A DNA stretch of 64,000 bases from Sabellastarte sp. h YS-2021 (lineage: Eukaryota; Annelida; Polychaeta; Sabellida; Sabellidae): assembly GCA_964017235.1 (NCBI GenBank), contig OZ024936.1, positions 11,508,496-11,572,495 on the forward strand, written 5' to 3'. The first letter of the stretch is position 1, and each line of letters begins with the position of its first letter. Both the position numbers and the translations under genes were made by a program. A model generated the notes under the pieces. The model was given only the letters and a program-made list of their open reading frames with translations. It had not been told where the DNA came from and made no database searches. Below are positions 12,754-27,800 of the stretch, piece by piece.

Positions 12754-15700
12754 ATGCATCTGGAAATCCCCCAAGTAAAATCAATGGGAAATATTGCTTT
12801 TTGGCCGATTCTCTGTAAGCAAGCCACAAACACCCAACCCTTTTATATTGCATCAGTCTGTGGCTGCCTGAACTTACTATTTCTGGAGAAAAATCCAGAC
12901 CTTTTTCCCCAACCAAAATTTTGCTCGTGTAAGGTATGTACCCATGCTACAGAAATCTCCCAATTGAAATTAATGGGGAATCTTGTTTTTGTCTGTATCT
13001 CAAAAAATAAACCATTTAACCCATACCCTGTTATATTGTATAAGATCGTGGGGTCACCCCCTCCCCACCTGTTCAAAAAAATCCGTGTCGGCCGCTGCGG
13101 CCGGATTGGTCATCGGTGACATCAGGTAGCTATACATGCATCTGGAAATCCCCCAACTAAAATCAATGGGAAATATTGCATTTGGCCGATTCTCTGTGAG
13201 CAAGCCACAAACACCCAACCCTTTTATATTGCATCAGTCTGTGGCTGCCTGAACTTACTATTTCTGGAGAAAAATCCAGACCTTTTTCCCCGACCAAAAT
13301 TTTGCTCGTGTAAGGTACGTACCCATGCTACAGAAATCTCCCAATTGAAATTAATGGGGAATCTTGTTTTTGTCTGTATCTCAAAAAATAAACCATTTAA
13401 CCCATACCCTGTTATATTGTATAAGATCGTGGGGTCACCCCCTCCCCACCTGTTCAAAAAAATCCGTGTCGGCCGCTGCGGCCGGATTGGTCGTCAGTGA
13501 CATCAGGTAGCTATACATGCATCTGGAAATCCCCCAACTAAAATCAATGGGAAATATTGCATTTGGCCGATTCTCTGTAAGCAAGCCACAAACACCCAAC
13601 CCTTTTATATTGCATCAGTCTGTGGCTGCCTGAACTTACTATTTCTGGAGAAAAATCCAGACCTTTTTCCCCAACCAAAATTTTGCTCGTGTAAGGTATG
13701 TACCCATGCTACAGAAATCTCCCAATTGAAATTAATGGGGAATCTTGTTTTTGTCTGTATCTCAAAAAATAAACCATTTAACCCATACCCTGTTATATTG
13801 TATAAGATCGTGGGGTCACCCCCTCCCCACCTGTTCAAAAAAATCCGTGTCAGCCGCTGCGGCCGGATTGGTCATCGGTGACATCAGGTAGCTATACATG
13901 CATCTGGAAATCCCCCAACTAAAATCAATGGGAAATATTGCATTTGGCCGATTCTCTGTAAGCAAGCCACAAACACCCAACCCTTTTATATTGCATCAGT
14001 CTGTGGCTGCCTGAACTTACTATTTCTGGAGAAAAATCCAGACCTTTTTCCCCGACCAAAATTTTGCTCGTGTAAGGTACGTACCCATGCTACAGAAATC
14101 TCCCAATTGAAATTAATGGGGAATCTTGTTTTTGTCTGTATCTCAAAAAATAAACCATTTAACCCATACCCTGTTATATTGTATAAGATCGTGGAGTCAC
14201 CCCCTCCCCACCTGTTCAAAAAAATCCGTGTCGGCCGCTGCGGCCGGATTGGTCGTCAGTGACATCAGGTAGCTATACATGCATCTGGAAATCCCCCAAC
14301 TAAAATCAATGGGAAATATTGCATTTGGCCGATTCTCTGTAAGCAAGCCACAAACACCCAACCCTTTTATATTGCATCAGTCTGTGGCTGCCTGAACTTA
14401 CTATTTCTAGAGAAAAATCCAGACCTTAATCCCCGACCAAAATTTTGCTCGTGTAAGGTACGTACCCATGCTACAGAAATCTCCCAATTGAAATTAATGG
14501 GGAATCTTGTTTTGGTCTGTATCTCAAAAACTAAACCATTTAACCCATACCCTGTTATATTGTATAAGATCGTGGGGTCACCCCCTCCCCACCTGTTCAA
14601 AAAAATCTGTGTCGGCCGCTGCGGCCGGATTGGTCATCGGTGACATCAGGTAGCTATACATGCATCTGGAAATCCCCCAACTAAAATCAATGGGAAATAT
14701 TGCATTTGGCCGATTCTCTGTGAGCAAGCCACAAACACCCAACCCTTTTATATTGCATCAGTCTGTGGCTGCCTGAACTTACTATTTCTGGAGAAAAATC
14801 CAGACCTTTTTCCCCGACCAAAATTTTGCTCGTGTAAGGTACGTACCCATGCTACAGAAATCTCCCAATTGAAATTAATGGGGAATCTTGTTTTTGTCTG
14901 TATCTCAAAAAATAAACCATTTAACCCATACCCTGTTATATTGTATAAGATCGTGGGGTCACCCCCTCCCCACCTGTTCAAAAAAATCCGTGTCGGCCGC
15001 TGCGGCCGGATTGGTCGTCAGTGACATCAGGTAGCTATACATGCATCTGGAAATCCCCCAACTAAAATCAATGGGAAATATTGCATTTGGCCGATTCTCT
15101 GTAAGCAAGCCACAAACACCCAACCCTTTTATATTGCATCAGTCTGTGGCTGCCTGAACTTACTATTTCTGGAGAAAAATCCAGACCTTTTTCCCCAACC
15201 AAAATTTTGCTCGTGTAAGGTATGTACCCATGCTACAGAAATCTCCCAATTGAAATTAATGGGGAATCTTGTTTTTGTCTGTATCTCAAAAAATAAACCA
15301 TTTAACCCATACCCTGTTATATTGTATAAGATCGTGGGGTCACCCCCTCCCCACCTGTTCAAAAAAATCCGTGTCAGCCGCTGCGGCCGGATTGGTCATC
15401 GGTGACATCAGGTAGCTATACATGCATCTGGAAATCCCCCAACTAAAATCAATGGGAAATATTGCATTTGGCCGATTCTCTGTAAGCAAGCCACAAACAC
15501 CCAACCCTTTTATATTGCATCAGTCTGTGGCTGCCTGAACTTACTATTTCTGGAGAAAAATCCAGACCTTTTTCCCCGACCAAAATTTTGCTCGTGTAAG
15601 GTACGTACCCATGCTACAGAAATCTCCCAATTGAAATTAATGGGGAATCTTGTTTTTGTCTGTATCTCAAAAAATAAACCATTTAACCCATACCCTGTTA

Positions 15701-17325
15701 TATTGTATAAGATCGTGGAGTCACCCCCTCCCCACCTGTTCAAAAAAATCCGTGTCGGCCGCTGCGGCCGGATTGGTCGTCAGTGACATCAGGTAGCTAT
15801 ACATGCATCTGGAAATCCCCCAACTAAAATCAATGGGAAATATTGCATTTGGCCGATTCTCTGTAAGCAAGCCACAAACACCCAACCCTTTTATATTGCA
15901 TCAGTCTGTGGCTGCCTGAACTTACTATTTCTAGAGAAAAATCCAGACCTTAATCCCCGACCAAAATTTTGCTCGTGTAAGGTACGTACCCATGCTACAG
16001 AAATCTCCCAATTGAAATTAATGGGGAATCTTGTTTTGGTCTGTATCTCAAAAACTAAACCATTTAACCCATACCCTGTTATATTGTATAAGATCGTGGG
16101 GTCACCCCCTCCCCACCTGTTCAAAAAAATCTGTGTCGGCCGCTGCGGCCGGATTGGTCATCGGTGACATCAGGTAGCTATACATGCATCTGGAAATCCC
16201 CCAACTAAAATCAATGGGAAATATTGCTTTTTGGCCGATTCTCTGTAACCAAGCCACAAACACCCAACCATGTTATATTGCATCAGTTTGTGGCTCCCTG
16301 AGCTTACTATTTCTGGAGAAAAATCCAGACCTTTTTCCCCGAACAAAATTTTGCTCGTGTAAGGTATGTACCCATGCTACAGAAATCTCCCAATTGAAAT
16401 TAATGGGGAATCTTGTTTTTGTCTGTATCTCAAAAAATAAACCATTTAACCCATACCCTGTTATATTGTATAAGATCGTGGGGTCACCCCCTCCCCACCT
16501 GTTCAAAAAAATCCGTGTCGGCCGCTGCGGCCGGATTGGTCGTCGGTGACACCAGGTAACTATACATGCATCTGGAAATCCCCCAACTAAAATCAATGGG
16601 AAATATTGCATTTGGCCGATCCTCTGTAAGCAAGCCACAAACACCCAACCCTTTTATATTGCATCAGTCTGTGGCTGCCTGAACTTACTATTTCTGGAGA
16701 AAAATCCAGACCTTTTTCCCCGACCAAAATTTTGCTCGTGTAAGGTACGTACCCATGCTACAGAAATCTCCCAATTGAAATTAATGGGGAATCTTGTTTT
16801 TGTCTGTATCTCAAAAATAAACCACTTAACCCATACCCTGTTATATTGTATAAGATCGTGGGGTCACCCCCTCCCCACCTGTTCAAAAAAATCCGTGTCC
16901 GCTGCTGCGGCCAGATTGGTCGTCGGTGACATCAGGTAGCTATACATGCATCTGGAAATCCCCCAACTAAAATCAATGGGAAATATTGCATTTGGCCGAT
17001 TCTCTGTAAGCAAGCCACAAACACCCAACCCTTTTATATTGCATCAGTCTGTGGCTGCCTGAACTTACTATTTCTGGAGAAAAATCCAGAACTTTTTCCC
17101 CAACCAAAATTTTGCTCGTGTAAGGTACGTACCCATGCTACAGAAATCTCCCAATTGAAATTAATGGGGAATCTTGTTTTTGTCTGTATCTCAAAAAATA
17201 AACCATTTAACCCATACCCTGTTATATTGTATAAGATCGTGGGGTCACCCCCTCCCCACCTGTTCAAAAAAATCCGTGTCGGCCGCTGCGGCCGGATTGG
17301 TCGTCAGTGACATCAGGTAGCTATA
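12754..17325. repeat. Higher-order repeat of the 13-monomer type, copy 1
   Basis: This block starts with the marker monomer that has CCCCCAAGTAAAATC (12754), which recurs at 17708, 4954 bp (13 monomers) later. Inside are two passes of a 4-mer of period 1524 bp. The 4-mer has a CCCCAACC/GTATGTACCC unit (13516, 15040), a GTGGAGTCACC unit (13897, 15421), a TTCTAGAG/CTTAATCCCCG unit (14278, 15802), and an ordinary unit (14659). The block ends with a CCCCGAACAAAA unit (16184) and a CCAGAACTTTTTCCCC unit (16945). One further ordinary monomer (17326-17707) leads to copy 2. Confidence 0.8.
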
Positions 17326-17707
17326 CATGCATCTGGAAATCCCCCAACTAAAATCAATGGGAAATATTGCATTTGGCCGATTCTCTGTAAGCAAGCCACA
17401 AACACCCAACCCTTTTATATTGCATCAGTCTGTGGCTGCCTGAACTTACTATTTCTGGAGAAAAATCCAGACCTTTTTCCCCGACCAAAATTTTGCTCGT
17501 GTAAGGTACGTACCCATGCTACAGAAATCTCCCAATTGAAATTAATGGGGAATCTTGTTTTGGTCTGTATCTCAAAAAATAAACCATTTAACCCATACCC
17601 TGTTATATTGTATAAGATCGTGGGGTCACCCCCTCCCCACCTGTTCAAAAAAATCCGTGTCGGCCGCTGCGGCCGGATTGGTCGTCGGTGACATCACGTA
17701 GCTATAC

Positions 17708-20700
17708 ATGCATCTGGAAATCCCCCAAGTAAAATCAATGGGAAATATTGCTTTTTGGCCGATTCTCTGTAAGCAAGCCACAAACACCCAACCCTTTTAT
17801 ATTGCATCAGTCTGTGGCTGCCTGAACTTACTATTTCTGGAGAAAAATCCAGACCTTTTTCCCCAACCAAAATTTTGCTCGTGTAAGGTATGTACCCATG
17901 CTACAGAAATCTCCCAATTGAAATTAATGGGGAATCTTGTTTTTGTCTGTATCTCAAAAAATAAACCATTTAACCCATACCCTGTTATATTGTATAAGAT
18001 CGTGGGGTCACCCCCTCCCCACCTGTTCAAAAAAATCCGTGTCGGCCGCTGCGGCCGGATTGGTCATCGGTGACATCAGGTAGCTATACATGCATCTGGA
18101 AATCCCCCAACTAAAATCAATGGGAAATATTGCATTTGGCCGATTCTCTGTGAGCAAGCCACAAACACCCAACCCTTTTATATTGCATCAGTCTGTGGCT
18201 GCCTGAACTTACTATTTCTGGAGAAAAATCCAGACCTTTTTCCCCGACCAAAATTTTGCTCGTGTAAGGTACGTACCCATGCTACAGAAATCTCCCAATT
18301 GAAATTAATGGGGAATCTTGTTTTTGTCTGTATCTCAAAAAATAAACCATTTAACCCATACCCTGTTATATTGTATAAGATCGTGGGGTCACCCCCTCCC
18401 CACCTGTTCAAAAAAATCCGTGTCGGCCGCTGCGGCCGGATTGGTCGTCAGTGACATCAGGTAGCTATACATGCATCTGGAAATCCCCCAACTAAAATCA
18501 ATGGGAAATATTGCATTTGGCCGATTCTCTGTAAGCAAGCCACAAACACCCAACCCTTTTATATTGCATCAGTCTGTGGCTGCCTGAACTTACTATTTCT
18601 GGAGAAAAATCCAGACCTTTTTCCCCAACCAAAATTTTGCTCGTGTAAGGTATGTACCCATGCTACAGAAATCTCCCAATTGAAATTAATGGGGAATCTT
18701 GTTTTTGTCTGTATCTCAAAAAATAAACCATTTAACCCATACCCTGTTATATTGTATAAGATCGTGGGGTCACCCCCTCCCCACCTGTTCAAAAAAATCT
18801 GTGTCAGCCGCTGCGGCCGGATTGGTCATCGGTGACATCAGGTAGCTATACATGCATCTGGAAATCCCCCAACTAAAATCAATGGGAAATATTGCATTTG
18901 GCCGATTCTCTGTAAGCAAGCCACAAACACCCAACCCTTTTATATTGCATCAGTCTGTGGCTGCCTGAACTTACTATTTCTGGAGAAAAATCCAGACCTT
19001 TTTCCCCGACCAAAATTTTGCTCGTGTAAGGTACGTACCCATGCTACAGAAATCTCCCAATTGAAATTAATGGGGAATCTTGTTTTTGTCTGTATCTCAA
19101 AAAATAAACCATTTAACCCATACCCTGTTATATTGTATAAGATCGTGGAGTCACCCCCTCCCCACCTGTTCAAAAAAATCCGTGTCGGCCGCTGCGGCCG
19201 GATTGGTCGTCAGTGACATCAGGTAGCTATACATGCATCTGGAAATCCCCCAACTAAAATCAATGGGAAATATTGCATTTGGCCGATTCTCTGTAAGCAA
19301 GCCACAAACACCCAACCCTTTTATATTGCATCAGTCTGTGGCTGCCTGAACTTACTATTTCTAGAGAAAAATCCAGACCTTAATCCCCGACCAAAATTTT
19401 GCTCGTGTAAGGTACGTACCCATGCTACAGAAATCTCCCAATTGAAATTAATGGGGAATCTTGTTTTGGTCTGTATCTCAAAAACTAAACCATTTAACCC
19501 ATACCCTGTTATATTGTATAAGATCGTGGGGTCACCCCCTCCCCACCTGTTCAAAAAAATCTGTGTCGGCCGCTGCGGCCGGATTGGTCATCGGTGACAT
19601 CAGGTAGCTATACATGCATCTGGAAATCCCCCAACTAAAATCAATGGGAAATATTGCATTTGGCCGATTCTCTGTGAGCAAGCCACAAACACCCAACCCT
19701 TTTATATTGCATCAGTCTGTGGCTGCCTGAACTTACTATTTCTGGAGAAAAATCCAGACCTTTTTCCCCGACCAAAATTTTGCTCGTGTAAGGTACGTAC
19801 CCATGCTACAGAAATCTCCCAATTGAAATTAATGGGGAATCTTGTTTTTGTCTGTATCTCAAAAAATAAACCATTTAACCCATACCCTGTTATATTGTAT
19901 AAGATCGTGGGGTCACCCCCTCCCCACCTGTTCAAAAAAATCCGTGTCGGCCGCTGCGGCCGGATTGGTCGTCAGTGACATCAGGTAGCTATACATGCAT
20001 CTGGAAATCCCCCAACTAAAATCAATGGGAAATATTGCATTTGGCCGATTCTCTGTAAGCAAGCCACAAACACCCAACCCTTTTATATTGCATCAGTCTG
20101 TGGCTGCCTGAACTTACTATTTCTGGAGAAAAATCCAGACCTTTTTCCCCAACCAAAATTTTGCTCGTGTAAGGTATGTACCCATGCTACAGAAATCTCC
20201 CAATTGAAATTAATGGGGAATCTTGTTTTTGTCTGTATCTCAAAAAATAAACCATTTAACCCATACCCTGTTATATTGTATAAGATCGTGGAGTCACCCC
20301 CTCCCCACCTGTTCAAAAAAATCCGTGTCGGCCGCTGCGGCCGGATTGGTCGTCAGTGACATCAGGTAGCTATACATGCATCTGGAAATCCCCCAACTAA
20401 AATCAATGGGAAATATTGCATTTGGCCGATTCTCTGTAAGCAAGCCACAAACACCCAACCCTTTTATATTGCATCAGTCTGTGGCTGCCTGAACTTACTA
20501 TTTCTAGAGAAAAATCCAGACCTTAATCCCCGACCAAAATTTTGCTCGTGTAAGGTACGTACCCATGCTACAGAAATCTCCCAATTGAAATTAATGGGGA
20601 ATCTTGTTTTGGTCTGTATCTCAAAAACTAAACCATTTAACCCATACCCTGTTATATTGTATAAGATCGTGGGGTCACCCCCTCCCCACCTGTTCAAAAA

Positions 20701-21899
20701 AATCTGTGTCGGCCGCTGCGGCCGGATTGGTCATCGGTGACATCAGGTAGCTATACATGCATCTGGAAATCCCCCAACTAAAATCAATGGGAAATATTGC
20801 TTTTTGGCCGATTCTCTGTAACCAAGCCACAAACACCCAACCCTGTTATATTGCATCAGTTTGTGGCTGCCTGAGCTTACTATTTCTGGAGAAAAATCCA
20901 GACCTTTTTCCCCGAACAAAATTTTGCTCGTGTAAGGTATGTACCCATGCTACAGAAATCTCCCAATTGAAATTAATGGGGAATCTTGTTTTTGTCTGTA
21001 TCTCAAAAAATAAACCATTTAACCCATACCCTGTTATATTGTATAAGATCGTGGGGTCACCCCCTCCCCACCTGTTCAAAAAAATCCGTGTCGGCCGCTG
21101 CGGCCGGATTGGTCGTCGGTGACACCAGGTAACTATACATGCATCTGGAAATCCCCCAACTAAAATCAATGGGAAATATTGCATTTGGCCGATTCTCTGT
21201 AAGCAAGCCACAAACACCCAACCCTTTTATATTGCATCAGTCTGTGGCTGCCTGAACTTACTATTTCTGGAGAAAAATCCAGACCTTTTTCCCCGACCAA
21301 AATTTTGCTCGTGTAAGGTACGTACCCATGCTACAGAAATCTCCCAATTGAAATTAATGGGGAATCTTGTTTTTGTCTGTATCTCAAAAATAAACCATTT
21401 AACCCATACCCTGTTATATTGTATAAGATCGTGGGGTCACCCCCTCCCCACCTGTTCAAAAAAATCCGTGTCCGCCGCTGCGGCCAGATTGGTTGTCGGT
21501 GACATCAGGTAGCTATACATGCATCTGGAAATCCCCCAACTAAAATCAATGGGAAATATTGCATTTGGCCGATTCTCTGTAAGCAAGCCACAAACACCCA
21601 ACCCTTTTATATTGCATCAGTCTGTGGCTGCCTGAACTTACTATTTCTGGAGAAAAATCCAGAACTTTTTCCCCAACCAAAATTTTGCTCGTGTAAGGTA
21701 CGTACCCATGCTACAGAAATCTCCCAATTGAAATTAATGGGGAATCTTGTTTTTGTCTGTATCTCAAAAAATAAACCATTTAACCCATACCCTGTTATAT
21801 TGTATAAGATCGTGGGGTCACCCCCTCCCCACCTGTTCAAAAAAATCTGTGTCGGCCGCTGCGGCCGGATTGGTCATCGGTGACATCAGGTAGCTATAC
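17708..21899. repeat. Higher-order repeat of the 13-monomer type, copy 2, one monomer shorter
   Basis: The diagnostic monomers follow the same order as copy 1 at 12754, with markers at 17708 (CCCCCAAGTAAAATC), 19232 and 20375 (CTTAATCCCCG), 20757 (CCCCGAACAAAA) and 21519 (CCAGAACTTTTTCCCC). Where copy 1 has separate GTATGTACCC and GTGGAGTCACC monomers at 15040 and 15421, copy 2 has one hybrid monomer at 19994-20374. That accounts for the lost monomer and points to unequal crossing-over within a monomer. Confidence 0.8.
19994..20374. repeat. Hybrid satellite monomer (unequal-crossover product)
   Basis: The first half carries CCCCAACC and GTATGTACCC, the marks of monomers at 15040 and 18470. 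The second half carries GTGGAGTCACC and GGTCGTCAGTGAC, the marks of the following monomer type at 15421 and 18851. The switch lies between about 20180 and 20290. The neighbours on each side keep the parental order with one monomer missing. Confidence 0.82.
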
Positions 21900-24800
21900 A
21901 TGCATCTGGAAATCCCCCAACTAAAATCAATGCGAAATATTGCTTTTTGGCCGATTCTCTGTAACCAAGCCACAAACACCTAACCCTGTTATATTGCATC
22001 AGTTTGTGGCTGCCTGAGCTTACTATTTCTGGAGAAAAATCCAGACCTTTTTCCCCGAACAAAATTTTGCTCGTGTAAGGTATGTACCCATGCTACAGAA
22101 ATCTCCCAATTGAAATTAATGGGGAATCTTGTTTTTGTCTGTATCTCAAAAAATAAACCATTTAACCCATACCCTGTTATATTGTATAAGATCGTGGGGT
22201 CACCCCCTCCCCACCTGTTCAAAAAAATCCGTGTCGGCCGCTGCGGCCGGATTGGTCGTCGGTGACACCAGGTAACTATACATGCATCTGGAAATCCCCC
22301 AACTAAAATCAATGGGAAATATTGCATTTGGCCGATTCTCTGTAAGCAAGCCACAAACACCCAACCCTTTTATATTGCATCAGTCTGTGGCTGCCTGAAC
22401 TTACTATTTCTGGAGAAAAATCCAGACCTTTTTCCCCGACCAAAATTTTGCTCGTGTAAGGTACGTACCCATGCTACAGAAATCTCCCAATTGAAATTAA
22501 TGGGGAATCTTGTTTTTGTCTGTATCTCAAAAATAAACCATTTAACCCATACCCTGTTATATTGTATAAGATCGTGGGGTCACCCCCTCCCCACCTGTTC
22601 AAAAAAATCCGTGTCCGCCGCTGCGGCCAGATTGGTTGTCGGTGACATCAGGTAGCTATACATGCATCTGGAAATCCCCCAACTAAAATCAATGGGAAAT
22701 ATTGCATTTGGCCGATTCTCTGTAAGCAAGCCACAAACACCCAACCCTTTTATATTGCATCAGTCTGTGGCTGCCTGAACTTACTATTTCTGGAGAAAAA
22801 TCCAGAACTTTTTCCCCAACCAAAATTTTGCTCGTGTAAGGTACGTACCCATGCTACAGAAATCTCCCAATTGAAATTAATGGGGAATCTTGTTTTTGTC
22901 TGTATCTCAAAAAATAAACCATTTAACCCATACCCTGTTATATTGTATAAGATCGTGGGGTCACCCCCTCCCCACCTGTTCAAAAAAATCTGTGTCGGCC
23001 GCTGCGGCCGGATTGGTCATCGGTGACATCAGGTAGCTATACATGCATCTGGAAATCCCCCAACTAAAATCAATGCGAAATATTGCTTTTTGGCCGATTC
23101 TCTGTAACCAAGCCACAAACACCCAACCCTTTTATATTGCATCAGTTTGTGGCTGCCTGAGCTTACTATTTCTGGAGAAAAATCCAGACTTTTTTCCCCG
23201 ACCAAAATTTTGCTCGTGTAAGGTATGTACCCATGCTACAGAAATCTCCCAATTGAAATTAATGGGGAATCTTGTTTTTGTCTGTATCTCAAAAAATAAA
23301 CCATTTAACCCATACCCTGTTATATTGTATAAGATCGTGGGGTCACCCCCTCCCCACCTGTTAAAAAAAATCCGTGTCGGCCGCTGCGGCCGGATTGGTC
23401 GTCGGTGACAGCAGGTAACTATACATGCATCTGGAAATCCCCCAACTAAAATCAATGGGAAATATTGCTTTTTGGCCGATTCTCTGTAAGCAAGCCACAA
23501 ACACCCAACCCTTTTATATTGCATCAGTCTGTGGCTGCCTGAACTTACTATTTCTGGAGAAAAATCCAGACCTTTTTCCCCGACCAAAATTTTGCTCGTG
23601 TAAGGTACGTACCCATGCTACAGAAATCTCCCAATTGAAATTAATGGGGAATCTTGTTTTTGTCTGTATCTCAAAAAATAAACCATTTAACCCATACCCT
23701 GTTATATTGTATAAGATCGTGGAGTCACCCCCTCCCCACCTGTTCAAAAAAATCCGTGTCGGCCGCTGCGGCCGGATTGGTCGTCAGTGACATCAGGTAG
23801 CTATACATGCATCTGGAAATCCCCCAACTAAAATCAATGGGAAATATTGCATTTGGCCGATTCTCTGTAAGCAAGCCACAAACACCCAACCCTTTTATAT
23901 TGCATCAGTCTGTGGCTGCCTGAACTTACTATTTCTGGAGAAAAATCCAGACCTTTTTCCCCGACCAAAATTTTGCTCGTGTAAGGTACGTACCCATGCT
24001 ACAGAAATCTCCCAATTGAAATTAATGGGGAATCTTGTTTTTGTCTGTATCTCAAAAATAAACCATTTAACCCATACCCTGTTATATTGTATAAGATCGT
24101 GGGGTCACCCCCTCCCCACCTGTTCAAAAAAATCCGTGTCCGCCGCTGCGGCCAGATTGGTTGTCGGTGACATCAGGTAGCTATACATGCATCTGGAAAT
24201 CCCCCAACTAAAATCAATGGGAAATATTGCATTTGGCCGATTCTCTGTAAGCAAGCCACAAACACCCAACCCTTTTATATTGCATCAGTCTGTGGCTGCC
24301 TGAACTTACTATTTCTGGAGAAAAATCCAGAACTTTTTCCCCAACCAAAATTTTGCTCGTGTAAGGTACGTACCCATGCTACAGAAATCTCCCAATTGAA
24401 ATTAATGGGGAATCTTGTTTTTGTCTGTATCTCAAAAAATAAACCATTTAACCCATACCCTGTTATATTGTATAAGATCGTGGGGTCACCCCCTCCCCAC
24501 ATGTTCAAAAAAATCTGTGTCGGCCGCTGCGGCCGGATTGGTCATCGGTGACATCAGGTAGCTATACATGCATCTGGAAATCCCCCAACTAAAATCAATG
24601 GGAAATATTGCTTTTTGGCCGATTCTCTGTAACCAAGCCACAAACACCCAACCCTTTTATATTGCATCAGTTTGTGGCTGCCTGAGCTTACTATTTCTGG
24701 AGAAAAATCCAGACTTTTTTCCCCGACCAAAATTTTGCTCGTGTAAGGTATGTACCCATGCTACAGAAATCTCCCAATTGAAATTAATGGGGAATCTTGT

Positions 24801-27800
24801 TTTTGTCTGTATCTCAAAAAATAAACCATTTAACCCATACCCTGTTATATTGTATAAGATCGTGGGGTCACCCCCTCCCCACCTGTTAAAAAAAATCCGT
24901 GTCGGCCGCTGCGGCCGGATTGGTCGTCGGTGACAGCAGGTAACTATACATGCATCTGGAAATCCCCCAACTAAAATCAATGGGAAATATTGCTTTTTGG
25001 CCGATTCTCTGTAAGCAAGCCACAAACACCCAACCCTTTTATATTGCATCAGTCTGTGGCTGCCTGAACTTACTATTTCTGGAGAAAAATCCAGACCTTT
25101 TTCCCCGACCAAAATTTTGCTCGTGTAAGGTACGTACCCATGCTACAGAAATCTCCCAATTGAAATTAATGGGGAATCTTGTTTTTGTCTGTATCTCAAA
25201 AAATAAACCATTTAACCCATACCCTGTTATATTGTATAAGATCGTGGAGTCACCCCCTCCCCACCTGTTCAAAAAAATCCGTGTCGGCCGCTGCGGCCGG
25301 ATTGGTCGTCAGTGACATCAGGTAGCTATACATGCATCTGGAAATCCCCCAACTAAAATCAATGGGAAATATTGCATTTGGCCGATTCTCTGTAAGCAAG
25401 CCACAAACACCCAACCCTTTTATATTGCATCAGTCTGTGGCTGCCTGAACTTACTATTTCTGGAGAAAAATCCAGACCTTTTTCCCCGACCAAAATTTTG
25501 CTCGTGTAAGGTACGTACCCATGCTACAGAAATCTCCCAATTGAAATTAATGGGGAATCTTGTTTTGGTCTGTATCTCAAAAAATAAACCATTTAACCCA
25601 TACCCTGTTATATTGTATAAGATTGTGGGGTCACCCCCTCCCCACCTGTTAAAAAAAATCCGTGTCGGCCGCTGCGGCCGGATTGGTCGTCGGTGACAGC
25701 AGGTAACTATACATGCATCTGGAAATCCCCCAACTAAAATCAATGGGAAATATTGCATTTGGCCGATTCTCTGTAAGCAAGCCACAAACACCCAACCCTT
25801 TTATATTGCATCAGTCTGTGGCTGCCTGAACTTACTATTTCTAGAGAAAAATCCAGACCTTAATCCCCGACCAAAATTTTGCTCGTGTAAGGTACGTACC
25901 CATGCTACAGAAATCTCCCAATTGAAATTAATGGGGAATCTTGTTTTGGTCTGTATCTCAAAAACTAAACCATTTAACCCATACCCTGTTATATTGTATA
26001 AGATCGTGGGGTCACCCCCTCCCCACCTGTTCAAAAAAATCTGTGTCGGCCGCTGCGGCCGGATTGGTCATCGGTGACATCAGGTAGCTATACATGCATC
26101 TGGAAATCCCCCAACTAAAATCAATGGGAAATATTGCTTTTTGGCCGATTCTCTGTAACCAAGCCACAAACACCCAACCCTGTTATATTGCATCAGTTTG
26201 TGGCTGCCTGAGCTTACTATTTCTGGAGAAAAATCCAGACCTTTTTCCCCGAACAAAATTTTGCTCGTGTAAGGTATGTACCCATGCTACAGAAATCTCC
26301 CAATTGAAATTAATGGGGAATCTTGTTTTTGTCTGTATCTCAAAAAATAAACCATTTAACCCATACCCTGTTATATTGTATAAGATCGTGGGGTCACCCC
26401 CTCCCCACCTGTTCAAAAAAATCCGTGTCGGCCGCTGCGGCCGGATTGGTCGTCGGTGACACCAGGTAACTATACATGCATCTGGAAATCCCCCAACTAA
26501 AATCAATGGGAAATATTGCATTTGGCCGATTCTCTGTAAGCAAGCCACAAACACCCAACCCTTTTATATTGCATCAGTCTGTGGCTGCCTGAACTTACTA
26601 TTTCTGGAGAAAAATCCAGACCTTTTTCCCCGACCAAAATTTTGCTCGTGTAAGGTACGTACCCATGCTACAGAAATCTCCCAATTGAAATTAATGGGGA
26701 ATCTTGTTTTTGTCTGTATCTCAAAAATAAACCATTTAACCCATACCCTGTTATATTGTATAAGATCGTGGGGTCACCCCCTCCCCACCTGTTCAAAAAA
26801 ATCCGTGTCCGCCGCTGCGGCCAGATTGGTTGTCGGTGACATCAGGTAGCTATACATGCATCTGGAAATCCCCCAACTAAAATCAATGGGAAATATTGCA
26901 TTTGGCCGATTCTCTGTAAGCAAGCCACAAACACCCAACCCTTTTATATTGCATCAGTCTGTGGCTGCCTGAACTTACTATTTCTGGAGAAAAATCCAGA
27001 ACTTTTTCCCCAACCAAAATTTTGCTCGTGTAAGGTACGTACCCATGCTACAGAAATCTCCCAATTGAAATTAATGGGGAATCTTGTTTTTGTCTGTATC
27101 TCAAAAAATAAACCATTTAACCCATACCCTGTTATATTGTATAAGATCGTGGGGTCACCCCCTCCCCACCTGTTCAAAAAAATCTGTGTCGGCCGCTGCG
27201 GCCGGATTGGTCATCGGTGACATCAGGTAGCTATACATGCATCTGGAAATCCCCCAACTAAAATCAATGGGAAATATTGCTTTTTGGCCGATTCTCTGTA
27301 ACCAAGCCACAAACACCCAACCCTTTTATATTGCATCAGTTTGTGGCTGCCTGAGCTTACTATTTCTGGAGAAAAATCCAGACTTTTTTCCCCGACCAAA
27401 ATTTTGCTCGTGTAAGGTATGTACCCATGCTACAGAAATCTCCCAATTGAAATTAATGGGGAATCTTGTTTTTGTCTGTATCTCAAAAAATAAACCATTT
27501 AACCCATACCCTGTTATATTGTATAAGATCGTGGGGTCACCCCCTCCCCACCTGTTAAAAAAAATCCGTGTCGGCCGCTGCGGCCGGATTGGTCGTCGGT
27601 GACAGCAGGTAACTATACATGCATCTGGAAAACCCCAACTAAAATCAATGGGAAATATTGCTTTTTGGCCGATTCTCTGTAAGCAAGCCACAAACACCCA
27701 ACCCTTTTATATTGCATCAGTCTGTGGCTGCCTGAACTTACTATTTCTGGAGAAAAATCCAGACCTTTTTCCCCGACCAAAATTTTGCTCGTGTAAGGTA

